From Bacteroidota bacterium (GTDB lineage Bacteria; Bacteroidota; Bacteroidia; AKYH767-A; OLB10): DNA of 64,000 nt. The stretch covers positions 71,457 through 135,456 of the forward strand of contig JADKIC010000008.1 in assembly GCA_016721435.1 (NCBI GenBank), written 5' to 3'. The translations under genes and the position numbers were made by a program. The notes under the pieces are model-generated. The model did not search any database, was not told the DNA's origin, and saw only the letters and a program-made list of their open reading frames with translations. Below are positions 8,566-18,935 of the stretch, piece by piece; the first letter of the stretch is position 1; each line of letters opens with the position of its first letter.

Positions 8566-10696
8566 AGTGGAGCTACCGACAAGTTGATGCCTTTTTGTTT
8601 TATGGATTCGATTACTTTGAAAGTGCTCAACGTGCTGTTGTAAATATTTTCAAATGATACAGGTGTTGGCTTTCCTTCTTTTATGCAGTCGATGAACGCG
8701 GCTATTTCTTGCTTATGGCCCTTGTCCTGATTGCTTTTTATGACCTTCGTGCCACGAGGGCCGTAGCTTGTTAATTCTTTAAAATCATCTAAGACCGTGA
8801 CAAGAGCTCCGTTGAAAACTTCAATATATTCTTTGCTGAGATCTTTATTGCCATTTGAAAAGTAGGAGATAGAAGCGATACTACCATTTAACATTTTCAA
8901 ACTAATGCTGACTGTATCCTGCAATTGAGACGCATCATTCATGACATGTGCGCTGATTTCCACTACTAAGCTCTCCGTTATAAATGAACAGAAATCGATG
9001 AAATGACACACTTCACCAATGATGCGTCCACCACCTGAGGCCGGATCATGTGTCCAATGTTCTTTCGGAACGATTCCGGCATTGATCCGATAGTTTATTG
9101 CAGAAGGAAGATTTGCATTCAATTGCTTTTTCATCTCTATTGCAAGCGGTGCAAATCTCCTGTTGAATCCGACCATTAGATGTGCCGCTGATTGCGGATA
9201 TTGTTCCCGAATCGCTTCCAGTTCGTCAGGATGAATACATAATGGTTTTTCTGTAAAACACTTTTTCCTTCTTTTAAGGCACCTAACACATACGCTCCAT
9301 GACTATCATGACGGGTAGCAATAAAAATTGTATTGATGGCGGGATCATGAATGATATCATTGGCATTACCGGTGCAATAAGTAAATCCGAATTTATCCGC
9401 AACATTTCTTGCATTGTTGGCGCGGGCGGTCGCAATGCCCGTTAATGTTGCTTTTCCTTGCAAAGCAGGCAGGAGAAAGTTTTGTCCGAAGGAGCCTGCT
9501 CCAATCATTCCAACCGATATCGACCCAGTAATTTTAGGTTTATTCTTAATATGGACCCGGTCAGAGAGAGTTTTCGCTGAATCGTATTCAAGTACAATTC
9601 CTGAAAATGCTTCCGCTTTACTTAAAATCAGATCATAAGCTTTTGGTGCTTCATGAAACGGAAACGTATGTGTGATAAGTTTGGAAAGATCAATTTTTTT
9701 CTTTTCAAGCAAAGCGACAAACGCCTCCATGTTCCTGTTCTCCGTCCAACGAACATATTCATAAGGGTAATCAATTCCTCTCTCTTCGTAATCCGCATCA
9801 TAACGGCCGGGACCATACGAACAGGACATTTTCAATTCCAGTTCCTTGATATAATAATTTTTGCGTGCGAAACCCGTAGGGACTGCTCCTACAATAATTA
9901 CACTGGCTTTTCTTCTGCATAAAATACCGGCCAAATCAACAGGATCAGTGGAAGCAGTAGCTGCAGTAATAATAACGGCATCTACACCAAAGCCTCCGGT
10001 ATGTTGCATGATGATGGATTCCAATTGCGGTTCATCTCTGTGAAAAGAAAAGTCAGCGCCATTTTCAACAGCGAGTGCTACCTGTTTGCTGTCGATGTCA
10101 ATTCCAAATACCTTAACACCGGAAGCCTGCAACAGTTGCAGTGTGATTTGTCCGACTAAACCAAGGCCAATTACGGCACAGGTCTCTCCAAGTTTTAAAT
10201 CAGCCTGTCGCACACCTTGCAGGGCAATAGCTCCTACTGTTGTGAAAGCCGCTTCCTTTAAAGGCGTGGCATCTCCTGTTTTAACGCATAAGTTAACAGG
10301 AACAGCAACCACCTCTGCATGCACTGCAGTACTTCCGCCGCAAGCAACCCGGTCGCCGATGGCGAATTCATGCACATCATCGGCTACTGCAATTACTTCA
10401 CCTGAACAACTATAACCAAGTGCGCTAGGAGCATCCAGTTTGTTCATCACCAAACGATACGTCTCTCTTAATCCAATGACTTTTGCAGTCTGAATTACTT
10501 TCTTCACCTCCTCTTTACGTGCTCTTGCCTTGCCAATATATCCCAGACGTGCATCCTTCACCGTTTTTCCTTCGGTACCGGCACTGATCAGGGAGAAGTG
10601 ATTTCTGACGAGAACCTGTCCCCGTCCTAAAGCAGGAAATGGCACCTCCAGCAATTGCATGTGGCCATCCTTCAGGTTTTGGGTGAGTTGTTCCAT
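8562..10696 (-). CDS. Bi-domain oxidoreductase: zinc-type alcohol dehydrogenase fused to Gfo/Idh/MocA domain, one-base frameshift
   Basis: A fused enzyme of about 710 residues. The N-terminal 350 residues are a medium-chain dehydrogenase with CSGEVIAVADDVHEFAIGDRVACGG and the nucleotide-binding pattern AVIGLGLVGQI. From about residue 385 a second Rossmann domain starts (SVGMIGAGSFGQNF), followed by EKPL and the Gfo/Idh/MocA C-terminal domain. The frame breaks at the A-run 9255-9258: one extra base restores VFTEKPLCIHPDELEAI and joins the two parts. Such fusions are common in EPS loci and are thought to oxidise or reduce a sugar or its nucleotide form; the substrate is unknown. The stop overlaps the next gene start as ATGA. 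Confidence 0.82.
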
Positions 10697-10698
10697 AA

Positions 10699-11805
10699 TT
10701 ATTCTAATATAACCTGATTAAAAATATTTTTCAGGTTGATAGTCATAGTGGCTAAAGTAAAGCCGGATTCATACTTTTTACGAGAGGCAAGGCCCATTCG
10801 TTTCCTTTTATCGGGTGATGTACTCAATTCTATCAGCTTTTCCGACAATGATTTCGGATCCGCCAAAGGTACAATGTATCCGTTAATTCCATCTTCAACC
10901 GACTCAATGATCGCGCCACGGTCGGTGCTGATGATGGGTAAACCCGCTGCCATTGCCTCTACAATCACCCATGGATGTCCCTCAGGTTCACGCGGTGGAA
11001 ACACAAAAATATCAGCATTGGCCATGTATTGCAACTTTTGCGGACTCTTTTCCGGAGGGTGAAAAGTAACCGGAAGTTGGTAAGTATTACAGGTGTCAAG
11101 GCATTTTTTTTGTGTCATCTCATTCCTCCAGCCACCTATTATATCAACATTTATTTGCTGAGAAACATCTTGTGGGAGCAACTTTATCGCTTCGATTAAA
11201 TCTTCGATTCCCTTTGAAGATTGCAGATTGCCGAGATATAGGATATTTACTTTTCCGTTTTCTGATTTTTGTGGAGCAGGTAGTGCATAATCACCTCCAT
11301 TCGCAGCTACGTAAATTTCTTTTTCAGGAAAATAACCTTTGAACAGATAGCGAAGATTATTTCCAAGTACAATCACCCCTGCACATAATCTGAAAATGCT
11401 TTTTACATAAAGCCGAGTAATAAAATTGGAACGATCCATCCATATTTTGAATTCACTTCCACGAAGATGCAGCAATACCTTGCGGCAGATGATACGGCTA
11501 ATCAGAATGAAGAGAGAGTCTTTAAAGAAACCGACTGTACTTTGACTGATAGGAATAAGTACTAGTCGTGGTTTCAAAGCGAACCCTTTCCGTAGGATAT
11601 ATAAGTAAATTTTAAAATTCTTTATTAGTTTTTTGAAGCTCCAGCTTCCGATTTGTCGCAGATCAGTATTTGTTTTGGTGTCTATATGTATCAGTTCGAA
11701 ATCGTTTTTCAGAGGAGATTGCAGTAAAATCTCCGTAGCAATTGCCGGACCCATATAGGGCGGCGGAAGTTTGCCGAAGATAAATACTACAGGTTTTGCC
11801 GTCAT
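10699..11805 (-). CDS. Glycosyltransferase family 4 protein
   Basis: A GT-B glycosyltransferase of 368 residues. The N-terminal domain begins FIFGKLPPPYMGPAIAT, with a glycine/proline loop typical of GT4 acceptor domains. The C-terminal domain has NILYLGNLQSSKGIEDLIEA (donor domain start) and the EX7E-type motif in PREPEGHPWVIVEAMAAGLP near residue 280. It is predicted to add one sugar from a nucleotide donor during repeat-unit assembly on the cytoplasmic side. It sits 2 bases before the oxidoreductase gene and 8 bases after the polymerase gene. The frame is intact. The donor sugar cannot be predicted. Confidence 0.85.
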   Translation of the reverse strand: MTAKPVVFIFGKLPPPYMGPAIATEILLQSPLKNDFELIHIDTKTNTDLRQIGSWSFKKLIKNFKIYLYILRKGFALKPRLVLIPISQSTVGFFKDSLFILISRIICRKVLLHLRGSEFKIWMDRSNFITRLYVKSIFRLCAGVIVLGNNLRYLFKGYFPEKEIYVAANGGDYALPAPQKSENGKVNILYLGNLQSSKGIEDLIEAIKLLPQDVSQQINVDIIGGWRNEMTQKKCLDTCNTYQLPVTFHPPEKSPQKLQYMANADIFVFPPREPEGHPWVIVEAMAAGLPIISTDRGAIIESVEDGINGYIVPLADPKSLSEKLIELSTSPDKRKRMGLASRKKYESGFTLATMTINLKNIFNQVILE

Positions 11806-11813
11806 AATGCTGC

Positions 11814-13082
11814 TTAGATCTGACGTTCTTTAGGAAGTAATGTAAAAGCAATGATTGGATATAAGATGTACAAAAGTGGTGAATATAAAGTCGGAACGGT
11901 AGTGATGGACCAAAGAATGATGGAAGAAATACAGGCAGAAATCAGGTATTTTTCCGGAATATCTAATGTGATCCATCTTGACAAAGTACTGAGTAAAAAA
12001 GCGAGATAGAAAAATAGGCCAATGAATCCTGTTAAAAAGATGAGTCGGATATAATCACTATGCATTCCGCCTCCAATCATCACAACGGTTTCTTTAAAAT
12101 TTGCTGTGACAATTCCTGTAAAGTGATTGATTGTTGGCATTTGTTCCCAAATTTCAAAGTACTTCTCCCACCGTGTCATTCTTCCGTTAAAAGCCATGTC
12201 TGCCTCTGCTTCACCTTCAATTACCATTTGCTCTTTACTAATGAGAGGTGCAATATGGACTTCATAAATACTTTCTGCAAAAAAGGTGGTTACAATAAGT
12301 AAAAACATAAATGTGAAAATCAACCCTCTTGAATTCCTTAAATTGTGAAACAAAAACAGGATGATGAGAAATAAGAATACACCCCAGGTAGAAACGTGTC
12401 GTATTCTGGTTAATCCATAAAGAACAAAAACAATTCCTACAATAAGGTGCCATGTTTTCACCTTCATGCTGCTTAAGCGATTGTACATATGGACGAGGAA
12501 ATAATAACAGATGATGATCAGAAAGACAATGAAGAAAATGGCATAATTCATTATGTCGGCATAAGCTCCCCTGATCCTGGATCCTCCGCCGCGCCCCTCA
12601 CTGATATATTCAATTGCGATAGGGTTGAAAATAGATTCATATAAAAAAATAGAAAAAGGAAAGATACATGAAACTAAAAAGGTAGTCAGAATTCCATGTA
12701 AATCCTCCTTCGATTGAACAAATCTTCTGGAATAATAGAATAGAAAAACCGGAGTGATGTATTTAATAAGATCACCAAACGCCACTACATTCAATTGAAT
12801 GAACCAAAACGCGAGTGCATTGAATATTAATAGCAAGCTCCAGATTCTGAAGGGGACTTCCTGTAAGCTATCCGTTGATCGTTGCAGACCACCTGAAACA
12901 GAACTAATGACGATGAAGACCGGAGTGAGGAATCCGACAATATACAAGGGGGATGCCAATGCAGAGGCTTCTTTCAACTCATAGAAATTATCAATAATTG
13001 GCCTTAAAAGAATGAGCCAGATGAACCACTTTTTACTAAGCGGCAATCCTCTGAACCATTTCCACCAATATTTATAATTCAT
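11814..13082 (-). CDS. O-antigen polymerase/ligase-like membrane protein (Wzy-like)
   Basis: A 422-residue integral membrane protein with about 10-11 hydrophobic segments and a larger soluble loop around residues 285-335 (EVHIAPLISKEQMVIEGEAE), the layout of O-antigen polymerases and ligases. Between flippase, glycosyltransferases and Wzc/Wza it is the best candidate for Wzy, which joins lipid-linked repeat units in the periplasm. Sequence alone does not separate polymerase from ligase. The reading frame is intact. It begins 13 bases after the glycosyltransferase that ends at 13096. Confidence 0.75.
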   Translation of the reverse strand: MNYKYWWKWFRGLPLSKKWFIWLILLRPIIDNFYELKEASALASPLYIVGFLTPVFIVISSVSGGLQRSTDSLQEVPFRIWSLLLIFNALAFWFIQLNVVAFGDLIKYITPVFLFYYSRRFVQSKEDLHGILTTFLVSCIFPFSIFLYESIFNPIAIEYISEGRGGGSRIRGAYADIMNYAIFFIVFLIIICYYFLVHMYNRLSSMKVKTWHLIVGIVFVLYGLTRIRHVSTWGVFLFLIILFLFHNLRNSRGLIFTFMFLLIVTTFFAESIYEVHIAPLISKEQMVIEGEAEADMAFNGRMTRWEKYFEIWEQMPTINHFTGIVTANFKETVVMIGGGMHSDYIRLIFLTGFIGLFFYLAFLLSTLSRWITLDIPEKYLISACISSIILWSITTVPTLYSPLLYILYPIIAFTLLPKERQI

Positions 13083-13095
13083 TACGATAACTAAA

Positions 13096-14224
13096 TTAAC
13101 TGTTTTTTATAGCACTCATGAACCCGGCCACTGCAATGGCCAGACTAGCTTTTTCTGCAATGAACACGGATGCACTTTTGCCTGTTCGCTCCATTGCTTC
13201 TTTGTGATCGATCATCCATTCCATTTTATTCACGGTCTGGGAGATATTACTGAAATCATTAATGTACCCGGTTTTTCCTTCCTCAATTAAATCGTAAACT
13301 GCTCCTGCTTTATTGGACGCCATACAAGCTATTCCCGCAGCCATAGCTTCATTCAACACTAGACCCCATATGTCGAAATCCGTCTGGAAGAGTAGTGCAT
13401 CCGTTTCTGCAAATACAGCAGGCAATTCTTGCTTTTGCAGATAGCCTCTGAATTGGATAAGCCCCTTTAATTGTTGATCCATCACTTCTCTTTCAAGATC
13501 GGCTTTACTTACACCATCTCCAATGATAATAATCCGAAAGTCTTTTCTGGTCTTGCTTAGTACAGCAGCAGCTTCAATTATTTTGTGTACATTTTTTCTT
13601 GGGACTAAATATCCAAGATAGGCAAAGGTAAAATTATCCTGCTTTTTTATCCTGCTTCGGGCTGCATTTGTTTCTTCCCTGAAAAAGGTAGTGTCAACGG
13701 TATTCATTGCCATATAAACCCTCTCCTTCTTAGCGCCAAGTCCTTCTAAATATTCGGAAGCTTTTGTGCCATAAGTAATAAATGAGGTGGCTTTTTTTAA
13801 AAGTACCGTTCTAAAGGGTTTTCTCCACCATTTGGTTTTTCGCGCTCCCAGTTCAATTGTTCCACTCAAATGAGAAAAGGTGTTCCGTAGATGAATTTAT
13901 GAAAAGCGCAAATGATAGTTGCCGGTGAGAACCCTGAAGAAATGATGCGCCAGGGTTTGATAGTTCGTAACTGCTTCCATAATCCCCGGTAAAAGAAATA
14001 GGTCTTCTCTGCATCTTCTCCTACCGAATATTTCCCACCGTCGAGCAGCGTGTAGCTGAATTTGAAATCGTTTGGATTGATTTCAAATTTTCTTCTTTGT
14101 AACCCAGGCTTGAAAAAATAACATGTAGTTCCATTCCCGCTATTCTCATCTCTTCGCTTAATAAATTGAAGAGCGGAATCCTGTAGGGAGTAGGAATGTT
14201 CGTTATCAGAACAACGGTTTTCAT
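13096..14224 (-). CDS. Glycosyltransferase family 4 protein, two frameshifts
   Basis: A GT4 enzyme of about 375 residues in three frames. The start MKTVVLITNIPTPYRIPLFN is an N-terminus typical of this group. One base is missing in the T-run 14088-14091 (repair gives GYKEEKFEINPNDF) and one near 13867 (repair gives FLIWSGTIELGARK, a conserved acceptor-site motif). The C-terminal half has FAYLGYLVPRKNVHKIIEAA and the EX7E-type region DIWGLVLNEAMAAGIACMAS. The ATG at 14224 shares one base with the corrected AsnB stop (TGATG). It should act on a lipid-linked intermediate; the sugar is unknown. Confidence 0.8.
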
Positions 14225-16128
14225 CAGGCCGACATCCATTTTTAAACCAGGCCATCATAAAATAGATGGTCCATAGTTGATTCGTATATGCTTTATTGCC
14301 CTTTCTGATTTGTTCAATTTGATTTTGCAGTCCCGCTTCGTTGAAAATGCCTGTGTTGCGCGTGAAGCTTTTCAGATGCTCATCCATATAGTCAAGCATG
14401 ATATCACCTGCCCATTCCTGTAGGGGCACACAGAACCCCATCTTTTTCGGTAGAGAATATCATCCGGTAATAAACGTTCAAGACTTTTCTTGAGAATATA
14501 CTTCGGTTCGTTGTTTTTTATTTTTAATGCAGCCGGTGTTGAGAATGCAGCGTTGATGAGATGATAATCTAAAAATGGACTTCTTATTTCAATGCTGTTT
14601 GCCATCCCAAGTCGATCCATTCTGTAGAGGTATTTAGAAGGAATCTGAAATTTAAAACCGAGGTAGCACATCCAATCGAGGTCTTTCAGCCAGGTATATT
14701 CACGCTTTAATTGTTCAAATTCTTTTCTGTAATGGCTGATGATACTATAGGAATCTAATTGGGCAGTCGACGTATTGAATGGAGTGGTGAGGAATGATCT
14801 TTTGGTACCTTCTTTGAATGCCCGTGCTCCTCCCCAAAAAAAATCTTCGTTTTTCGCTGCTCTGGAAAATAGTTCTTGGAGTGCAGATGCTTCATTTTTT
14901 GTTTCATTGATAATTCCTGCAATTTCCTGTCTTAAAAAAGCGGGAGTCTTGCTGTAGAAATGATACAAAGGATAATACCGGTTGTAGTTTAACCAAGCGC
15001 GATATCCGGCAAATAGTTCGTCAGCGCCATCACCGGTTTGTACGACGATAGTTCCTTTCTCCCGTGCTAATTTCGACAGGAAATAAATGGGGATACATGT
15101 AGCGTCGGCCATCGGTTCGTCAAAGCTGTCGATGATGAGGGGAAGACTGTTGGCAATATCACCGGCATCAATATTGACTTCATGATGCTCTGTTTTAAAC
15201 ATGCCAGCAATACGATGCGCATAAGATTTTTCATCGTAGTCAGGTTGATCTTTGAATCCTACCGAATACGTTTTCACAGGAGTGGAGTTGATCGTACTCA
15301 TCATTGCCACAAGGGCACTGGAATCTACTCCGCCACTTAAAAATGCACCAACAGGAACATCAGCGACCATCCGATAGGCTACTGATTTTTCTAAGGTCCG
15401 GTAGATAGCATCACCTATTTCTTTTTCACTTTTAGAAGTCCAATCTTCCGGTGAAATTTCCCAGTATTGTTCAATGTCAAATCTTCCTTTATTAATGGTC
15501 ATGCGATGTCCGGGGGCGAGTTTGTGGATGCCCTTGAACATGGTCAAAGTTGGGGGGAGTTGATTGAAGGTGAGGAAATGATAGATAGATTCTTCATCAG
15601 GAATGGCCTTAACCCAGGCAAAGTGAGCAATGCTTTTATCTCGGAGGAGAAACTGAAAATACCTTTGAATTCACAATAGTAAAGTGGTTTTTTCCCGGCG
15701 CGGTCGCGTGCAAGGTAAAGTGTTTCTTTGGACTCCTCCCAATAGGCAAAGGCAAACATGCCATTGAGATCTTTTAATGTTTCATGCTGTTTTTTGGTAT
15801 AGAGCTGGAGTAATACTTCGGTATCACTATCTGTGTGAAAGCGGATGGAAGGTCCTGTTTGGGATTTAATTTCCTTGTAATTATATATTTCGCCATTGAA
15901 TACAATGGCATTGCCGGATTCATCTACCATGGGTTGATGTCCGGAAGGAGAGAGATCAATGATGCTGAGACGACGGTGTCCGAAGGCCACTTGTTTTCCC
16001 CGGGAAACCCATTTCCCGTGATCGTCCGGACCTCTGTGCGCAATGCTGTCGTTCATTTGCTGGAGTAGTTTCTCCGCATCAGGAATGATCGTTCCGTTTA
16101 AGTTAAATATTCCGTTGATCCCGCACAT
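14224..16128 (-). CDS. asnB: Asparagine synthase-type glutamine amidotransferase, two frameshifts
   Basis: A class II glutamine amidotransferase fused to an ATP-pyrophosphatase-like synthetase domain, about 635 residues once joined. Cys2 of MCGINGIFNL is the nucleophile that frees ammonia from glutamine; the synthetase domain has the PP-loop SGGVDSSALVAMM. AsnB paralogs in polysaccharide loci are thought to amidate uronic acid carboxyls rather than make asparagine; here that is inference from context. Breaks lie near 15595-15605 (repair gives DEESIYHFLTFNQLPPTL) and in the T-run 14239-14243 (repair gives the usual end FKKWMSA). The corrected stop shares one base with the next ATG. Confidence 0.85.
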
Positions 16129-16129
16129 G

Positions 16130-17230
16130 CTACAGTGAAATATAGAGTTCTTTTAATGTGGCGGCCATTTTTTCAATAGAATATTCTTTGGCGTATTTCT
16201 TACGGTGTTCTATGATTTCAGCAGCTGTTTCCCTTTTCCGATCAGCATAAATGGCGTAAAGAAGTGAAGTGAGTTCTTCTGAAGATGCAACTATTGCATG
16301 CGGATCAATGGGTCGGATGATCTCTGTTAAACCTCCTCCGTCTTCAAAAGCAATTACTTTTTTTCCTTGCTGATAAGCTTCTATGGCAACAAGTCCGAAT
16401 GCTTCACCCTGTGATGGAGCTACGCAAATATCGCAAACGGAAAGTAATGCACGGGAGTCTCCATATCCCGGAAATGAAATCCTGTTCTCCAATTTTAAGC
16501 GATTTACTTGCTCTTTTAGTGATTTCTCCTCCGGACCTTCACCTAGAATGATTAATCGGGCTTCCGGTAATTGGAGTTTGTGAAAGGCTTCAATTAAACG
16601 ATCAAATCGTTTTACAGGAGCGAGTCTGCCAATGGCGACAATAAGAAAGGTGCCGGGTGCTTTGGGGAATACTAAATTAGCGTTTTCAGAGACAGTATAA
16701 TCCGGTACCCCATTGTATATAACTTTTGAAACCCCTGGCACGAATGCCATAAAATTTTTTGAAACATCTTCACTGAATTTTGAATTGTAGGTAATGGCAT
16801 CGGTGAAATTGTTCAGAAAGTATTGTTGCATTTTTCGAACCACCTTGTCATTTAGTGTAGCCGTCCTTCCAAAACCGAAATTACCATGCTCCGTGTAAAC
16901 TATTTTTTGTTGCTCTTGTTTGCCGCCCACGCTAGTACCGGATTAAAGGTGTGAAAATGGATGATGTCATATTCCGATATAGCTGTTTTGCACTTATTGA
17001 TGACCTCACGGTTCACCTGCAATCCGCTTTTAAAACCGGCAATGTCCATTTTTATTTTCAGTTGTCCAAAAATCACGCATGAGTTCTCCCTCTTCTTTTG
17101 CTATCAATAATCCGACTTTCATTGTCGCATCTTTCTCCTGTTCTTTTAAAAGATGATATACAATCTTTCCTATTCCACCCATCCCGGCCGACCAAATCAC
17201 ATGTAGTACGCTGAGTGGAAGCATCTGCAT
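16130..17230 (-). CDS. Glycosyltransferase family 4 protein, two frameshifts
   Basis: A GT4 enzyme of about 370 residues. The N-terminus (MLPLSVLHVIWSAGMGGIGK) has the GGIxK acceptor-domain motif. One extra base in the A-run 17068-17072 breaks the frame; removing it gives RDFGQLKIKMDIAGFKSG. A second break at about 16919-16926 rejoins at AWA(A/G)KQEQQKIVYTEHG. The C-terminal domain starts LIVAIGRLAPVKRFDRLIEA and has the EX7E-type motif in SQGEAFGLVAIEAYQQGK. It begins 2 bases after the methyltransferase stop. Donor and acceptor are unknown. Confidence 0.8.
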
Positions 17231-17232
17231 TT

Positions 17233-17992
17233 TTACGTGTTTTTGCCTGCAATAGATACGTAGCCTATAGGGCCATAATCAAATCTCTTCAGTAAATTTC
17301 TAATTCCCGGGAGTGGGGCAAGGAACAAATAGGTCAATTGCGGTAAAACCACCATCAGGAAAAGAAAAGGATTGTAAGCAGTGTAGATAAACTTGAGTTT
17401 TGTGGCTTTTGCCAGGGCATTAAAGAATTTTAGTATAGGCTTGACTGCCAATGTTATAGTAGTAGAAAAAATATCACCGACAGGTGAAATGGAAGCTACC
17501 TGAAGTCCGGATTTTTCGATTCGATACGTTAATCCATAACGGGTATAGCGATAATGGTCATAACTTCCATCTACAATAGGTACAACAAAAGGGCTGGTAA
17601 GGAAGAGTACACCAGACGGTTTAAGTAACCTTTTTACCTCGAGGAAAAAGGCATCCGGTTCTGCAATATCATGCAGTACTTCAGTACATAAAATCATATC
17701 CACACTTTGATCAGGTAGAGGAACGTCGGTCACCGGACAATAGAGGTCAATGTTTTCTTTAGGAAAAGGGCTTGCTTCCAGATCCGCCCCAATTGTTTTC
17801 TTGAAATAGGGTTGATAAATAGAAAAATAGGGCCTTGGTCCACAGCCCAAATCGAGCAAGGTGTCCATTCTTCCCCGTTTACTCAGAAATTCGGAGAGTT
17901 TTCGGGAGCGGATTGTGTTTTCAATAATGGCACCGGGGTTGACCAGCGCATAGTTAGATGAGTTTTGCTGTTATACTCGTTGTAATCGTCAT
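17233..17992 (-). CDS. Class I SAM-dependent methyltransferase, start uncertain
   Basis: A SAM methyltransferase with motif I LLDLGCGPRPYFSIY, post-I aspartate in IGADLEASP, the pattern MILCTEVLHDIAEPDAFFLEVKRLLKPSG, and a hydrophobic C-terminal stretch around residues 150-195 that may bind the membrane. The ATG at 17868 would start too close to motif I. The frame stays open upstream to a TAA near 17971, and ATG 17992 in a neighbouring frame would give MTITTSITAKL.. joined by one indel to YALVNPGAIIENTIRSRKL. I favour that longer form. It probably methylates a sugar or lipid-linked glycan. The start is uncertain, the function class is clear. Confidence 0.7.
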
Positions 17993-18095
17993 AAAATTAG
18001 GCAAATGTTCCCGGTTATAGGCTTTCATACGCTTTAAAAATGAATACCTCTCTCTTACAACGGGACTTGACTCATGGGTGATTGGGCAATAAAAT

Positions 18096-18935
18096 TCAAA
18101 AATGAATTGAGCTTATGCTGTAATTTAAAATAATTTCTTCCAAGAGAGGAGAAAGGAATGAGGGCAATAAGAGGCCTTTTCTTTGATAGGTTACACTTTT
18201 AGCGTTCCAAAGCTGCATATTTCCGGCAATCGGGTAGTTTTTCATTTCCGGAAGAAAAAGTGAAATTTTTAAGAGTGTTTTGTTGACAAATGCATCATAT
18301 TGTGGCTCAAAATCAGAAATCCATTGCTGCAGGTCATTGTCAGTCGGAGTGTTGTTGAACCAGTTTAACATCCAATCTTTGAGTTGAAGCAATGGAATTC
18401 GGATAGGATCTTCTATATCATTCAGCATTTCCAGATCGTATAAAAGTCCTTTCATGTGTTGAAGAAAAGCGCGTAACTTTATTACTTTGTAGCTCCTCTG
18501 AATTTTTATGTCAATATAATTGGCAATTAAAAATTCAATAGCCGTTTGAGCGGCGATACTTTTCTCTTCTTCACTTGTTCGCAAAAGAGGATAGGATGAA
18601 GGGGCTTCACCAAATAGTAAATGGTGATCACTCCAGATTGTAAAATGAGCGTTTTCAGTAAAATGTTTTTCGGAAACAGCCATGATGCCATGCGTGAAAA
18701 GTGGCTTATGGTTTTCAGGCAATGATTCGAATCCATTGGCATGGCAAGTCACATTGTTTTTAAAAACAAAAAGCAGGTCAAGATCGGATATCCCGGGCGC
18801 TGTAATATTGCCAAATGAATAAATGGCTTTGATACCCTCAATATGTTTGTTCCTGTTAACAATGCCTTCTATTGTTTCATCATATAGTTGACGCGGAATA
18901 GGAGCAGGGCGATCAATGAACTTATAAGAAAGCAT
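18096..18935 (-). CDS. Nucleotidyltransferase-fold protein of unknown function (first of two)
   Basis: A 279-residue protein with a short pol-beta/MNT-like nucleotidyltransferase signature near residue 45: SFGNITAPGISDLDLLFVF, with G-N where most active enzymes have G-S, followed by the paired acids DLD. A helical C-terminal half follows. It overlaps the formyltransferase-like gene by 14 bases. One missing base in the T-run 18177-18180 is possible: the other frame gives PLIALIPFSSLGRNYFKLQ and would end at 18055, which looks more protein-like. I do not recognise a named family. A role in transferring a nucleotide or related group to the glycan is only a guess; it could also be inactive. Confidence 0.6.
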   Translation of the reverse strand: MLSYKFIDRPAPIPRQLYDETIEGIVNRNKHIEGIKAIYSFGNITAPGISDLDLLFVFKNNVTCHANGFESLPENHKPLFTHGIMAVSEKHFTENAHFTIWSDHHLLFGEAPSSYPLLRTSEEEKSIAAQTAIEFLIANYIDIKIQRSYKVIKLRAFLQHMKGLLYDLEMLNDIEDPIRIPLLQLKDWMLNWFNNTPTDNDLQQWISDFEPQYDAFVNKTLLKISLFLPEMKNYPIAGNMQLWNAKSVTYQRKGLLLPSFLSPLLEEIILNYSISSIHF

